NCBI GenBank assembly: GCA_011037195.1 | Contig: JAAEAF010003411.1 | Span: forward strand, 1-64,000 | Length of the DNA stretch: 64,000 bases | Origin: Triatoma infestans | Taxonomy: Eukaryota; Arthropoda; Insecta; Hemiptera; Reduviidae | Reading direction: 5' to 3' | Shown here: piece after piece, positions 33,370 through 43,943 of the stretch | Position numbering within the stretch: the first letter of the stretch is position 1 | How the letters are laid out: each line of letters opens with the position of its first letter | Notes under the pieces: model-generated | The model's input: the letters and a program-made list of their open reading frames with translations, nothing else | Database searches by the model: none | Told to the model about the DNA's origin: nothing | Translations under genes and position numbers: made by a program

Positions 33370-34465
33370 TCCCCACAATAGTGTACCCTTTCCAAACTGC
33401 TCCGCTTATAAAGCTGAATCCAGCGCTGCTGGAGGAAACTAATGTAATAATTAGACGAAGTGCAAAGGCCATGCTTGGACTTCCAGCTAACATTGCTTCG
33501 TCCATGATTTATGCCCCAAGGCGGTATCGTGGCCTGGGCCTGCTTCGTTGTGAATGGGAGGCGCCTCTACAGCATTGTTCTCTTGTTCAGAAGTTGGCTA
33601 ACGCCAAGATCGGCATTTCCGGCAGTTCTTCGACTACAAGACAGAGGCGAGGAAATTTGCCTCAAGGTTGGCGCTGCAAATGGAGGATTTGGATGAGTTT
33701 CCAAACATAAGTAATATAAGAGCGGCAATTGAGAGAGAATTCTTTCGAAAACTGGACTAGCTGCAAGTGGCATGGTGTTGGAGTTTACCATTTTAAGGAT
33801 AACCCAAAGGTTATATATGTTAAAAATCCCTGTCTGGTTCTGAATGGGCGAACATCATAAAGCTCAATCAAGTTACGCCCCTCTTCGCGCTGTTCCTGGA
33901 GGGGTTGACAGTCTACGAGAGTTGTTGGACCCCTCTGTCACAGATGCGGCAGAGAGCGTGAAACACCAGCCCATGTGCTTGGTACATGTCCGAATAACAT
34001 GCTCCTAATAACCCGACGCCATCCCAGAGTGAAGCACGCTACCATGGATTAGCTGGATCAACAGGGCTTTACGAGCTTTGAGGAAGTTTATGCCATCGAT
34101 ACGAACGGTTCAGTCAGGTATGCCGACATCGTGACCTTCCAGGAAAAGAGTGATATTGCTTTTGTTTTGGACCCAACGATCAGATACGAAAGTAATGATC
34201 TGAGATAAGCGGAGAAAGTCCACGATGAGAAGAGCATAATCTGTAGTATATTCCCCACTTCAAGGAAAAATTTATAGACCAGTTTGGAGTCCAGGGCGTA
34301 TAGGGTGCAGGGTCTGTGGTTTTGCTCGAGAGGTGTCATCCCAAGGGAGACATCCGACTATTTGGGCAGTGTAGGCATCAGCCTTGATGACTTGCTTCCG
34401 ATTGTGGAGGGCGTTATTGTTGACACCCTGGGCCTAATATTCCAGCACTTGCACGGATGAAAATG
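33370..34465 (+). pseudogene. R2-type LINE: end of reverse transcriptase and restriction-like endonuclease, broken
   Basis: The first part reads IIRRSAKAMLGLPANIASSM, IYAPRRYRGLGLLRCEWEAP (33430-33580), typical of the region after the reverse transcriptase in R2-like elements. Next comes RCGRERETPAHVLGTCPNN (33945-34000), a zinc-binding motif, then YADIVTFQEKSDIAFVLDPT and IRYES (34118-34195), the usual D...PTIRYE core of the restriction-like endonuclease, then LWFCSRGVIPRET (34310-34355) and VIVDTLGLIFQHL (34405-34450). Repeated frameshifts and stops show it is dead. Such elements normally cut a specific target; here there is no rDNA around it. The 3' UTR may extend to about 34850. Confidence 0.75.
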
Positions 34466-34865
34466 TTTCACAAGATTAAGTATGTTTTTGCTTTCTACCA
34501 TCCTGACTATATCAGTCACCTATGAAGTCCCTGAAACTATTTTCTTTTTATTATTAGATATTTTACCTTATAATCAGCTTGGTTTAAACTTATGTCTATC
34601 GATTGATTGGTACGCTGTGTCGTCTAGCAACTCAATATCGTTGAGCAGCCTTGCTTCACTGAAGTATTTCTCTCTATATCATCTAATTTATTATATTATT
34701 TAATTTTTATTTCGTTCACTCAAGTAAAGTAATTTGTTTGTTTTTTTCGTTATTGTTAATTTTGTTCGACTTTAATTTAATACTACATTTCTTTTCCTTT
34801 TTATTGTTTTAAACTTTTTATTCTGGATAAAATAAAGGAGAAAGAAATAGATTCGATGTGTCTTT

Positions 34866-35100
34866 TGCGTGTATCATCCCGTGGGAGGATAGTGAACGAC
34901 AAACTTTAGAGTAACTATTCTTCAAAAGTCAAAAATGGCAAGTCTATGTGAAATATAAACTTGAACCTCCCCGCAATTTTTCGTTTTTGAGATAATTGGG
35001 TACATACCCACCTATCTATCACTAAAAATATATTTTGTTTTCGTAGTCTGGGGACAAGAAAAGGCAGATATATCTGGTAAAAACCGGATTAAATAAGTGT
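34866..35100 (-). repeat. Family A-like fragment
   Basis: Weak match: CAATTTTTCGTTTTTGAG, TAGTCTGGGGAC and ATATATCTGGTAAAAACCGG resemble the GT-rich end of family A. Confidence 0.4.
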
Positions 35101-35279
35101 GACAGATTCTCAGTGCTCTTTTCTTATCAAATAAGAATTAGTAAAAATCTATTGTATCTGCAAGTAAAAAAGGTTGCCTCCAAATGAAGAACGAAGTAAG
35201 GCGATCCACAATCAATATAGAAACCATTGATAAATGAAAGTCAACTCTATAGTAGTTATTTACTCGGCTATGTAAGGGT

Positions 35280-35521
35280 GTTGTGAGGAGATGTTGGTTG
35301 TTGATGATGAAAGATAAACACCTTAAGATGGTTTAAGATATATAATTGATTTATGTATATATATAACTGACTGCCAGGGACTTTACACTTTAGAATTTAG
35401 AACTGAACTCAACTGACAGGCTGACGTGGCTAAAGTGATATGTACGGAGTGTGAATCAACAGAATGATGTCTGATGTGTAAGACTGAATTGAACCGAATG
35501 ACTCTCTGACTGTCTCTCTCG

Positions 35522-35552
<31 letters not shown>

Positions 35553-35695
35553 TCGCCGAGCCTCTCCTCTCTGTGCGAGAGGGGCTGTTTCTCTCCGCTA
35601 GAGTGGATGAGTGATGGGGGTTCAGTGGTTCACTAAGACCACTACAGCTACCACTTCGAGTGGCCTAATTTATATAGGTAGAAGCTATTAAATGT
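35280..35695. repeat. Possible LTR relic with (TA)n
   Basis: It contains a pure (TA)n at 35522-35549, then the hairpin-prone GAGCCTCTCCTCTCTGTGCG with AGAGGGGCT, then GGTTCACTAAGACCAC. The composition differs from its neighbours. No second copy was seen in the window, so the LTR idea is weak. Confidence 0.3.
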
Positions 35696-35699
35696 TAAA

Positions 35700-36000
35700 T
35701 TTTTTTTCCCCCAATGTCCTGCACCATTCAACGTCCAGCAGCCTAATATATTTTTGCTCTTGCTGAGACTCGTCATTAGTTTGAATATTTAAATCAACAA
35801 TAGCCTCGCACTCAAAGAGGTGATCTCCAGTCATGTGCCTGGCCCCGCAGAGAACACAATCCGTATTATCGATTAATCCAATTCTATATAAATGTGTAAT
35901 GACCGGTTATTAATCGAAAGCAGGCAACTGCTTCGCTTCGCGGTAGATTATTTGGCAGCACGCTATGACGGAGGATCGCCCAACGCTTGCCTTCTGACGG
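35700..36000 (-). pseudogene. LINE C-terminal zinc-knuckle fragment
   Basis: The minus strand gives LPRSEAVACFRLITGHYTF (35885-35945), then LIDNTDCVLCGARHMTGDHL with FECEAIVDL (C-x2-C...H-x4-C, 35785-35875) and QKYIRLLDVEWCRTLG (35712-35760). One frameshift lies near 35885. It is the end of the family whose RNase H piece is at 12130-12530. Confidence 0.75.
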
Positions 36001-36960
36001 TATCTCATGTAACTCTGCCTTTAATTCTGAATTCTTTAATTTAGTCTTCAATTCACTGTCTGTAATTCTGTTGTTTTTTTTTCACACTTGCCCGGAGAAG
36101 TCGTTTAGCCGTATCAAATTAAATAAAAACATTAAAATATATGCATACTATATGATTATAAATATTGCAACAGAATATAGGAAATATTGTAGAATATTTT
36201 GAAAACTTGCGATTGAATTTTTTTACTCGATAACACAAGTACATTAGTTTATTAGATATAATTATTTCAATTTTCGAGTGAATAATGTGAGTAAACAAAG
36301 AGTTTAAGGACAAACGTATATGAAGTTGGGAAAAAAAAAGCGCTCTTATAATTAGGTGGGCCATATTATATCTGCCATTCTTTGTCTCCTAACGATGAAC
36401 AGCTATGGAGTCATGTTTTTCTAATAACATATTTTATATAAAAGCATTTTCATCCTGTAGAAACATCCATAACCATATTCTGCGAAAAATACATTTTTTT
36501 TTCACATCTCTTTTTGTTATTTAAGTTTTATTTTATTTTATCATGTATGGTTGTCATGGTAATGGTTGATTTCATAATGGATTTTGCTTTTGGTAAAAAA
36601 AAAATAGAAGCAATAAAAAACATGGCACAAAATGTATAGATATACAGAAAAAACGTGAATATTATGCTGCAAGTGAAATAATCTTCAAAGAAAATTTGAT
36701 TTAATTTGGGATAATTTGTGATCTTAATATTCCAAGTTTCTTCGGTTTCATTTCTCCTAAATTTGAATAATAAACCTATTTAATAAAAATAAAGTCCAAA
36801 TTAATTGTCTTTTTTGTGCATTATCTTTATTTATTATGTTTGTACTGTAAATGAATACTCTTGCCTTATATAAATATTTCAAGATTTCAGCATGGGAAAT
36901 GTAATTCTAGCAAACTGGAAACCACAACTTCCCCGGATATATAGCTTCAAGTATTGAAGT
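36001..36960. other. AT-rich stretch, no gene seen
   Basis: No coding or element signature recognised. Confidence 0.5.
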
Positions 36961-37002
36961 AATGCCATAACTGTCGCTAAAAACAGATAGTTATGGCATT
37001 AC
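36961..37002. repeat. Short perfect hairpin
   Basis: AATGCCATAACTGTC and GATAGTTATGGCATT face each other across about ten bases; arms are nearly perfect. It marks the left edge of the following LINE relic. Confidence 0.6.
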
Positions 37003-37099
37003 CGAGAAAACTAAGACAAGGATGGCAGCAGGAACTCGGTGGCTGTATGCTCTACAAAAAAAAAATCACTGCATTTAAACAAATGTCTAGGAACGCTAA

Positions 37100-37490
37100 A
37101 CTAATAGTCTACAAAATTCGATCAGGCAGGCAAGCAAGCACATGCTAGTGAAACCTGGGTGCCGGATAAGCGGGGAATGCCGAATCAGTAGCAATATGGA
37201 ATTGAAGGAGCTTTGCGCGGAGCCCATTTAAAGAAGAGTAAAATAAGTTTGCTAAGTCAGTGGAGCGAATGTTCAATGAAAGGCTACAAAATTAAATTAC
37301 ATATAACAGGCCTGGGATATGCAAGAAGGCGATAACGATCCCGGCTGAGGTGGCTGGAGGATGATCTCCGAAAAATAGGGAGTTCCAACAAAAAGATGGG
37401 ACCTTAAGGCGCATGATCGAGAAGAATTGGACAAACTGTTACGAGGTCCATCTATAGACTGTTGAGCCGATAAATAAGAAGGTGACGATT
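37100..37490 (+). pseudogene. LINE C-terminal relic
   Basis: Frames give a proline/arginine-rich SRLRWLEDDLRKIG followed by remnants of RRMIEKNWTNCYEV, the usual end of endonuclease/reverse-transcriptase LINEs (R-P-R-LRW-L-D...DLR). Heavily broken. The only evidence is this terminal motif. Confidence 0.45.
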
Positions 37491-37619
37491 GCCGATACCA
37501 CCTACATGAGTATGTATTTATTAGTGACTTTTGTTTTATTTCTTGCCCGTATTTTTATTACTGGAACAGTATCTGTCCAAAAATGTAGGTTTGATATACC
37601 ATTCCAGGTGATGCTAAAA

Positions 37620-38138
37620 TATGAATGGATTAAAGACTGAACAGGCGCGATCAGACTGAGGGCATGTGGTTTACGGATGACTCAAGATGGCATGCGGCTC
37701 TTTGGTCTGGTACATATGGGGTGAAACTGGAAGTACACATACAAAGGCTTCTAGGCAACTACTCCAGGACGAAATCTTTGCAATTAAGATCTGTGCTGAG
37801 GAAAAATTGAGAAAGACCTTCAAAAACAACGAGATTCTCATTTTTTCGGACAGCTAGGCAGCACTTAAGGTCCATGCTGGCTTCAGAACCACCCCATCAT
37901 TAGTTAGAGAGGGTAGAGATTCCTTGACACTACTATCCCGCAATAAAGTTCAAATGGAATTGGTGCCGGGGTAACCACAGAAATGGGGCGAATCTCCATT
38001 CAATGGTCAGAACTAACTATTACCAAAGGGCATCTCGTAGAGATTGACTCTGGAGAGTGTACGACAAATTTGGAAACTAAGTCCAGAAGATGCGATGTCA
38101 AAACTACGAAAGAATAGAACTGAAGATACCCTCTGTTT
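37620..38138 (+). pseudogene. Old LINE RNase H domain, left part (host of a younger LINE)
   Basis: WFTDDSRWH (37670-37700), IFSDS with a stop then AALKV (37845-37870), and MELVPG (37950-37970) mark the first, third and fourth parts of an RNase H domain. The domain continues at 39218 as GLVTGLFTGHCRFKKTL after removal of the inserted LINE. Confidence 0.65.
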
Positions 38139-39133
38139 GTTTTAACCAGAGGTTGATTGAGGAAATCAAGGCGGACTATCTTCTGGGGATGCCAACGGAT
38201 AGGATGGTTCCTAAGCATTTCTTCGAAAGGAACTTCCATTTTGTCATACCGAGCAGAGGCGAATGGGGCTGCAACCCACCCTTGTTCGGTAACTCGATCT
38301 GGTATACAGATGGATCCAAAACTCCGACTGGGGTCGGAGCTGGGGTCTACGGGGGCAGGCCTAAAGTTAAAATTAAGGCCAGCATAGGGAAGTACGCCAC
38401 GGTCCTTCAGGCTGAAGTCGTGGTGTTACAACTCTGCGCTAGGGAGATTATAAGGCAAAGGATAGTGGGTAGAAGAGTGGCCATATACTCCGACACTCAG
38501 GCAGCCCTGAAGGCACTTTCCTCACACCAAATAGTCTCAAGACTGGTGTGGGACTGCCTACTTGCCCTCACCGAGGTGGGTACTCGGAATAAACTGACAC
38601 TCGCCTGGGTGCCGGGACATGCGGGGTTCCTGGGCAATGAGAGGGCGGATGCCCTAGCGAGGGAGGGCTCGCAGGATACCTTTATAGGCCCCGAACCCTT
38701 CTGCGGCTTGTCCAGGAGCCTCATCCAAACTTCTATCAAGGGGTGGATAGAAGATCAGCGTCTGCGTTGGTGGGAGGGAACACCAGGACAGAGGCAGGCA
38801 AAGCTCTTCATTAAAAGACATTTGCCTAAATTCACCAAAGACCTACTGAGCCAAACCCGAAGGGATATAAGGTTAATTGTGGGTCTACTAACAGGGCATT
38901 GTAGGCTGAATAGACACATGCACCACCTACAACTTGCGGATAGTGCGGTATGCCGATTCTGCAAGGTAGAGGAGGAGACCCCGGCGCACATCCTTTGTGA
39001 GTGCGCCGGCCTGGCGAGGATTAGGTTTCTTCAATTGGGGACGGGCAATCCCGAAGCTGAAAGCTTCATGACGGAGCCGCTCTCAGCTTTGCTAGGATTG
39101 ATTAGGAGGGCAAAGTTGGGGGCTGTTCTGTAA
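38139..39133 (+). CDS. LINE polyprotein fragment: open RNase H domain and C-terminal zinc knuckle
   Basis: The frame is open from 38090 to a stop at 39131-39133 (347 codons), but codons before 38139 belong to the target sequence, so the upstream ATG is accidental. RNase H degrades RNA in RNA-DNA hybrids. The catalytic acids are all visible: D in IWYTDGSKT (38299-38325), E in VLQAEVVVL, D in IYSDTQAALKAL (38485-38520) and D in VPGHAGFLGNERADALAREG (38609-38668). A C-terminal CRFCKVEEETPAHILCEC (C-x2-C...H-x4-C, 38950-39005) follows, then LLGLIRRAKLGAVL to the end. No frameshift is present, so insertion is recent. It lacks endonuclease and reverse transcriptase and is not autonomous. Confidence 0.85.
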
Positions 39134-39217
39134 CTTAAGGGGATCCACAATAGACCTCAATTTGTAGGTCGCAATGGAATGAGGCTCACCCCCACTCCCG
39201 CTTCTATTCTATTCTAC
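38139..39217 (+). mobile_element. 5'-truncated LINE insertion with 11-bp target duplication
   Basis: It is bounded by ACCCTCTGTTT at 38128-38138 and again at 39218-39228. The insert carries the RNase H reading frame below and a short 3' tail ending TTCTATTCTATTCTAC, not a poly-A run. It sits inside the older LINE RNase H relic, so it is younger than that relic. Confidence 0.8.
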
Positions 39218-39480
39218 ACCCTCTGTTTACAAATGAACCAGATTGGTCTGGTTACAGGCCTTTTCACGGGGCACTGTAGGTTTAAAAAAACGCTTACGTA
39301 AGGTGGAAATAATTAGCTTAGAACCTTTGAGCAGACTATATCATGAGGAGAAGGAAACGGCCTTATATCTGCTGCGCAATTGTGATGCATTCGCTAATGA
39401 CATCCTTTACAGATGAGTTAATATGAGACCTTTGCAGATGTTGTGCAAAGAGAGCTGGTTGGGAAAGCGCCCAGTATTAT
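39218..39480 (+). pseudogene. Old LINE RNase H/C-terminal region, right part
   Basis: GLVTGLFTGHCRFKKTLRK (39245-39305) and EKETALYLLRNCDAFA (39348-39395) continue the relic at 37620-38138. The inserted LINE has the same GLLTGHCRLNRH motif, so the two are relatives. Confidence 0.65.
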
Positions 39481-40780
39481 GAAGAGGGGAGGTTTCTTGT
39501 ACTGACTCACTGGGCACAAATTGGGAAAAATTAAAAATGGTTTTGCTCCCTCAGGAACCAGAAATCGTGAATTCTTCCAAAGTGCAGATTTTTAGAGAAT
39601 TTGCCATCGTTGATTGAGTTTATTTACTCAAACTGAGATCGAGTAGCTTTTTTAAACAGACTGTAGAAAGGCAAACTTAAGGTAATAAAAGTAAGTTCAT
39701 TCTTATATTGATATTCTTGGATTTACACTTCTTTGTCTCATTACAGAGAATGACCCTCAATTAGTTAAGAAATGTGCGTAAGAGATCTCACTCGTTTGGA
39801 TTCACTAGATTAATGCAATTCATAAAATAATCATTTTATAATTAATCGCTATCCAAAAGTAGTTTGAAGAAGTAATTAAAGAATTGTACAGAGGAACCAT
39901 ATAATAGATCCTGGCAATGCAGATCAAAGGCTCTAATTTCAATTGTTATCTATACAATTGTGCCATATTAGCTTGGTAACTGGCAGTCTCCATGCCATAC
40001 AACAATTAGGCAATAATGCTAAAGGGCCTAATTGTAATTTGCTTTCGTACAATATTTTATCCTTTGATCTAATGCCTGTCATACTCAATTAAAACGGGTT
40101 GCATAGGACACACATGATTTTATCCAGCTTGCTTTGGCGACCACATTTATTTTGGTGTAACTTAATTTTTACTTTCCGTTTCTGCTGTTTGAGAGTTGTA
40201 GCAAAAAATTGCGATAGTCCCAGACTCTTGAGATTGAGTTTTCACGGGGAATTACATGTTTTGGGGTCCCCTGAATACGAAGAAAATGTTTTTTTGCGAA
40301 TAGTCTGTACGTGTGTGTGTTAATAGATATCTCAAAAGCAATAAGTCGCAGTAAGCTCCGTTGATATCCGTTTCAGATACGAATATTTCGGGTAAAATCC
40401 TTTAATCGGAAATGCGACATTTCTGAAGAGTTTTTTAGATTTTGCGATTTTGTCCATAAAAACACCGAAAAATTGCAATACTTTCCGTTAAACAAGGAGG
40501 GTAGTAATCCTAGGAAAAAAGGAAATAAAAACAGGCAGCGCAGTAACATCACCCATGGAATACATTCATTGCGCCCTTAATCTGTTTATATTTTTCCCCA
40601 AATATTTTTTTTAATCGTTTTTATTAGATTTCAATAAAATATTATTATTTTATATTCTATTGTAACAAACAATATGGCGACGGTTTATTTTTCGATGGGA
40701 ACTTTTTAAAATTATTACTTTTTATTGAATATTCTCTTAACAAAAAATTGAGCATGCGTTAGCTTATTATTGTATTTTAA
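39481..40780. other. AT-rich stretch with one weak family A trace
   Basis: 40215-40440 carries TTGAGTTTTCACGGGGAATT, GGGGTCCCCTGAATACG, a short (GT)n and TTCGGGTAAAATCC, resembling the GT end of family A. Nothing else was recognised. Confidence 0.45.
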
Positions 40781-40969
40781 TGTTTACACCAAACCGTATA
40801 TACGGCCAAATACAAAATGGTGGATCTTGTATTTCTGCCTAATTCTCTTTTGTTTTCTTTTTCAACAATGGAATGAAAATGCTGTATTATTTCATTATAG
40901 CTCACATTAATTTTATAAAACAGGTAATATTATGTTAGATATAACTTTCTTTTTTTTGCATTTTGTTGT

Positions 40970-41325
40970 AAAAAAATTTTATTGCACAATTTGATAATTT
41001 ATAAAATACCTACGATGGGAAAATTAGTAAAAAAAAAAATTATAAACCAGATTTTTTTTATAGAAATAATTAGCTATAAAAAATGGGCCAATCACAGTGT
41101 AGAAGAGAAGTTGTAAAATTGTGGATTTATATTAGGCCAATTAGAAATTTAGAATTATTATGTGAACCACGCCCACATTTTGACACCATCACTTTTACAC
41201 TGTGATTGGTTAATTATTTATAGCTAATTATTTCTATGAAAAATCTAGTTTAGAATTTTTTTTTTTTTTTGCTAATTTTCTATCCGTAGGTATTTTATAA
41301 ATTATCAAATTATGCCATTAAAAAT
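40970..41325. mobile_element. Small palindromic MITE with about 120-bp inverted ends
   Basis: Left arm ATAATTTATAAAATACCTAC, GAAAATTAG, ATAGAAATAATTAGCTATAA, CCAATCACAGTGTA is answered in reverse at 41200-41325 (ACACTGTGATTGG, TTATAGCTAATTATTTCTAT, GTAGGTATTTTATAAATTAT). About 110 bp of unpaired centre includes CACGCCCACATTTTG. It is inserted in the left arm of the larger foldback. Confidence 0.8.
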
Positions 41326-41385
41326 TTGTATTAAAAAAAAAAAATTTTGGTGAGGATCGTCCAAGAAAGAAACGTTCAATTATGC

Positions 41386-41420
41386 CACCGTTTCGACAGA
41401 GTTTCCTGTCTTTATCAAGG
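41386..41420 (-). ncRNA. Hammerhead-like relic, fourth family
   Basis: The minus strand reads TTGATAA, A, hairpin GACAG-GAAACT-CTGTC, GAAACGGTGGC: a perfect 5-bp stem II with the same box order as the other families, but TTGATAA in the first box. The inverted partner at 42848-42870 keeps TTGATAA but has lost stem II. Confidence 0.4.
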
Positions 41421-41524
41421 CTTTAATATATAGTTAGTCGTGAAGATGTGAGAAAGAATTTTTAGCCATACACATGGTTAAAAATAATTCTTTCTCCACA
41501 TCTATACGACTATTGTAGTGGAAT

Positions 41525-42131
41525 CAATTATCGGATTCCAGAGGTATGAAATCAGATGTCTTGAAGAGGGATTTATTAGGCGGAAGTTAGTTTGGAGATT
41601 TCAGAGAGTTATTATTTGAAATACTAAACACTGAATTTACAAAAATAGACTACATTTTTACAATAATTTGAATGTGTAAAATGGTAACTACAATTAATAT
41701 GTTAGAAAGAAATAAATAATATAAAGAGATAAACAACAACTAATTTAAAATGATTAAAATAAATAAAACTAATATGCACAACTATGAAATGTTTGATAGA
41801 ATAATTATAAGTTTAACCTTGTATAGGGACGCGCTCGCGGAACTGCTCTCGTAGAAACTGTAATGATATCTGATGTAGTGATAATACTGATCCCCTCCTC
41901 CAGTGGAGCGAAGTTTATATTAGTATTACTCACACACTGTCAGGTGTGTAAATATCCTTGTTTAAAAGGGTTTTATCGGTGCTTGTCTTTGATACTGATG
42001 TATTGACCCTTGTATTGAAAAGGCTTTTTGTTCGGCGCGGCCCTTGTCTTGAAGACAGCGGCCGGCTGGGCCACTAGTTATAAATTATCCTTTCTTCTTG
42101 TTATCTTGATAGCGGCTGGCTGGAGTCACTT
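41525..42131 (-). repeat. LTR-like repeat C, reversed copy
   Basis: This is the reverse complement of parts of 3120-3960: GGGACGCGCTCGCGGAACTG, TATTGACCCTTGTATTGAAA, GGCGCGGCCCTTGTCTTG and GATAGCGGCTGGCTGGAGTC. The tandem units of the forward copy are not expanded here. Confidence 0.6.
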
Positions 42132-42480
42132 GACACGAATTAACTTTTCTTTTTTTTTAGATAAGTATATTTATATGAAGCGCAATATATAACTTTATAC
42201 ATTCATTTTATGCAAACAGTTTTGTATTTATGTTTAACATTCTTGAGCAATTGTTTTATTAATTATAAGTCAACTGGGTGTTGGTCATCATCCCCGTTAC
42301 AATACTCCTTTTCCCTTACATTTAACTCAAGTTATTCCATTCTTTACACAACATGTGAACACATTAATATTCTTGACGTTTACGCAACCGATGAGCTTAT
42401 ATTGCATTTTATGCTTGGGACTTAATAGAACCGAACGTTACTATTTATTACGACCTTGCTTTTATTGTATATATACTTAA
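42132..42480 (+). repeat. Duplicate of 43234-43372 joined to 43731-43943
   Basis: The first 138 bp matches 43234-43372, then the match jumps to 43731, omitting about 355 bp. Identity is about 95% by eye. The junction lacks GT-AG signals, so it looks like a deletion and not a splice. Confidence 0.7.
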
Positions 42481-42624
42481 ATCGCCCACTACATCTCTCG
42501 TAGTGAGCGACCAAGTTCAAGACCAGTGTGATTTAGGTCAGTGGCCAGATGGTCGACAGGTGGTCGCCCATCGGTGATTTTCAAAGAGTGGTAGCCTTGA
42601 ATCGGCCAGGTGTCTTCTGTTCAA

Positions 42625-42811
42625 TAATGATCCTTGTTTAAAAAGGGTTGTATCGGTGCTTGTCTTTGATACTGATGTATTGACCCTTGTATTGAAAAGG
42701 CTTTTTGTTCGGCGCGGCCCTTGTCTTGAAGACAGCGGCCGGCTGGGCCACTAGTTATCAATTATCCTTTCTTCTTGTTATCTTGATAGCGGCTGGCTGG
42801 AGTCACTTGAC
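42625..42811 (-). repeat. Second, partial copy of repeat C
   Basis: It repeats 41950-42131 almost base for base (TATTGACCCTTGTATTGAAA, CAGCGGCCGGCTGGGCCACT). The two copies bracket 42132-42624 as direct repeats, as a recombination or gene-conversion product would. Confidence 0.75.
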
Positions 42812-43233
42812 ATTTATATGTCATTGCACTATTTATATATTAAAGCCTTGATAATGACACGAAACTTTCGCATAATTGAATGTGGTTTTTTTTACCGATC
42901 CTCACCAAATTTCTTCATAACATAATTCCATCAACGGTCAACAAATACTTTTATATAAAAAAATGCAAAAAATCAAGTTATTTTTTATATAATATTTATT
43001 GCTTTATATAATAGTTAATGTGAGTAATAAAGAAAAAAATTATCATTTTGATTCCATTGCTGAAAAAGAAAGCAGAAGAGAATTAGGCAGAAATGCAAGA
43101 TCCACCATTTTTTATTTTGGCCGTTTTATACTAATGGAACACCTGGAAGATTGTTTGGGGATATCTGTGTCCAATTAGAATTAGATTTTGAAAAAATTTG
43201 GTAATGAAAAAACGTTTCAATCTTCTCAATAAA

Positions 43234-43943
43234 ACGAATTAACTTTTCTTTTTTTTTTTACATAAGTATATTTATATGAAGCGCAATGTATAATTGTATA
43301 CATTCATTTTATGCAAACAGTTTTGTATTTATGTTTAACATTCTTAAGCAATTGTTTCATTAATTATAATATTATAAATGAATAAGATGTAATAAAATTT
43401 TATCTACTTATTTTATTAAGTATATTTTTATCAATTTTTTTCAAACAAATGAATAAAACACTGCGCAGACAAGGCGAATTCAAATTCTACTTTACGCTCG
43501 AAGTTTCTAAAAGATTGGTAAACTCTGCATTAGAATTTATTTAGAAGATGAAGGTGCTTTATAACTTTGACACCCGTTGGATTTTTTGTAAAAGAAAGTG
43601 GTCATTTCCAACAAGTTCAAGTTGACGAAGAAGAGGCCTTTCTTGTCATAGATGCTAGATTTATCCTTTCTTTGCTACTTCTGTTCCATTTCTCACGTTT
43701 TCCACTCGTCTTATCCATTTCAAACCATCTGGATGTTGGTCATCATCCCTGTTACAATACTCCTTTTCCCTTATATTTAACTCAAGTTATTCCGTTCTTT
43801 ACACAACATGTGAACACATTAATATTCTTGACGGTTACGCAACCGATGAGCTTATATTGCATTTTATGCTTGGGACTTAATAGAACCGAACGTTACTATT
43901 TATTACGACCTTGCTTTTATTGTACATACTTAAATCGCCCACT
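43234..43943 (+). repeat. Longer parent-like copy of the 42132-42480 segment
   Basis: It contains the 355-bp interval missing from the other copy. A long open frame (about 43567-44046) lacks an ATG at its start and matches no protein I know, so I do not call a gene. Confidence 0.55.

Larger units (their letters stand above)
40785..43145. mobile_element. Large nested foldback structure
   Basis: Outer arms 40785-40925 and 43010-43145 are inverted (AGAGAATTAGGCAGAAAT, AAGATCCACCATTTT, TTGGCCGT in the right arm; complements on the left). Inner arms 41335-41430 and 42830-42905 are also inverted (ATATATTAAAGCCTTGATAA, CGATCCTCACCAA). The left arm is split by a separate MITE at 40970-41325, the centre by repeat C and other duplicated pieces. 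There is no transposase. The inner arms carry a hammerhead-like motif. Confidence 0.7.

Noticed and set aside
38090..38138. ATG-initiated start of the 347-codon frame
   Set aside because: The 11-bp target duplication at 38128-38138 shows that these codons belong to the insertion site; the frame is open there by chance.
42132..42480. Processed (spliced) gene copy
   Set aside because: The missing 355 bp has no GT-AG boundaries and the segment has no poly-A tail or recognised exon.
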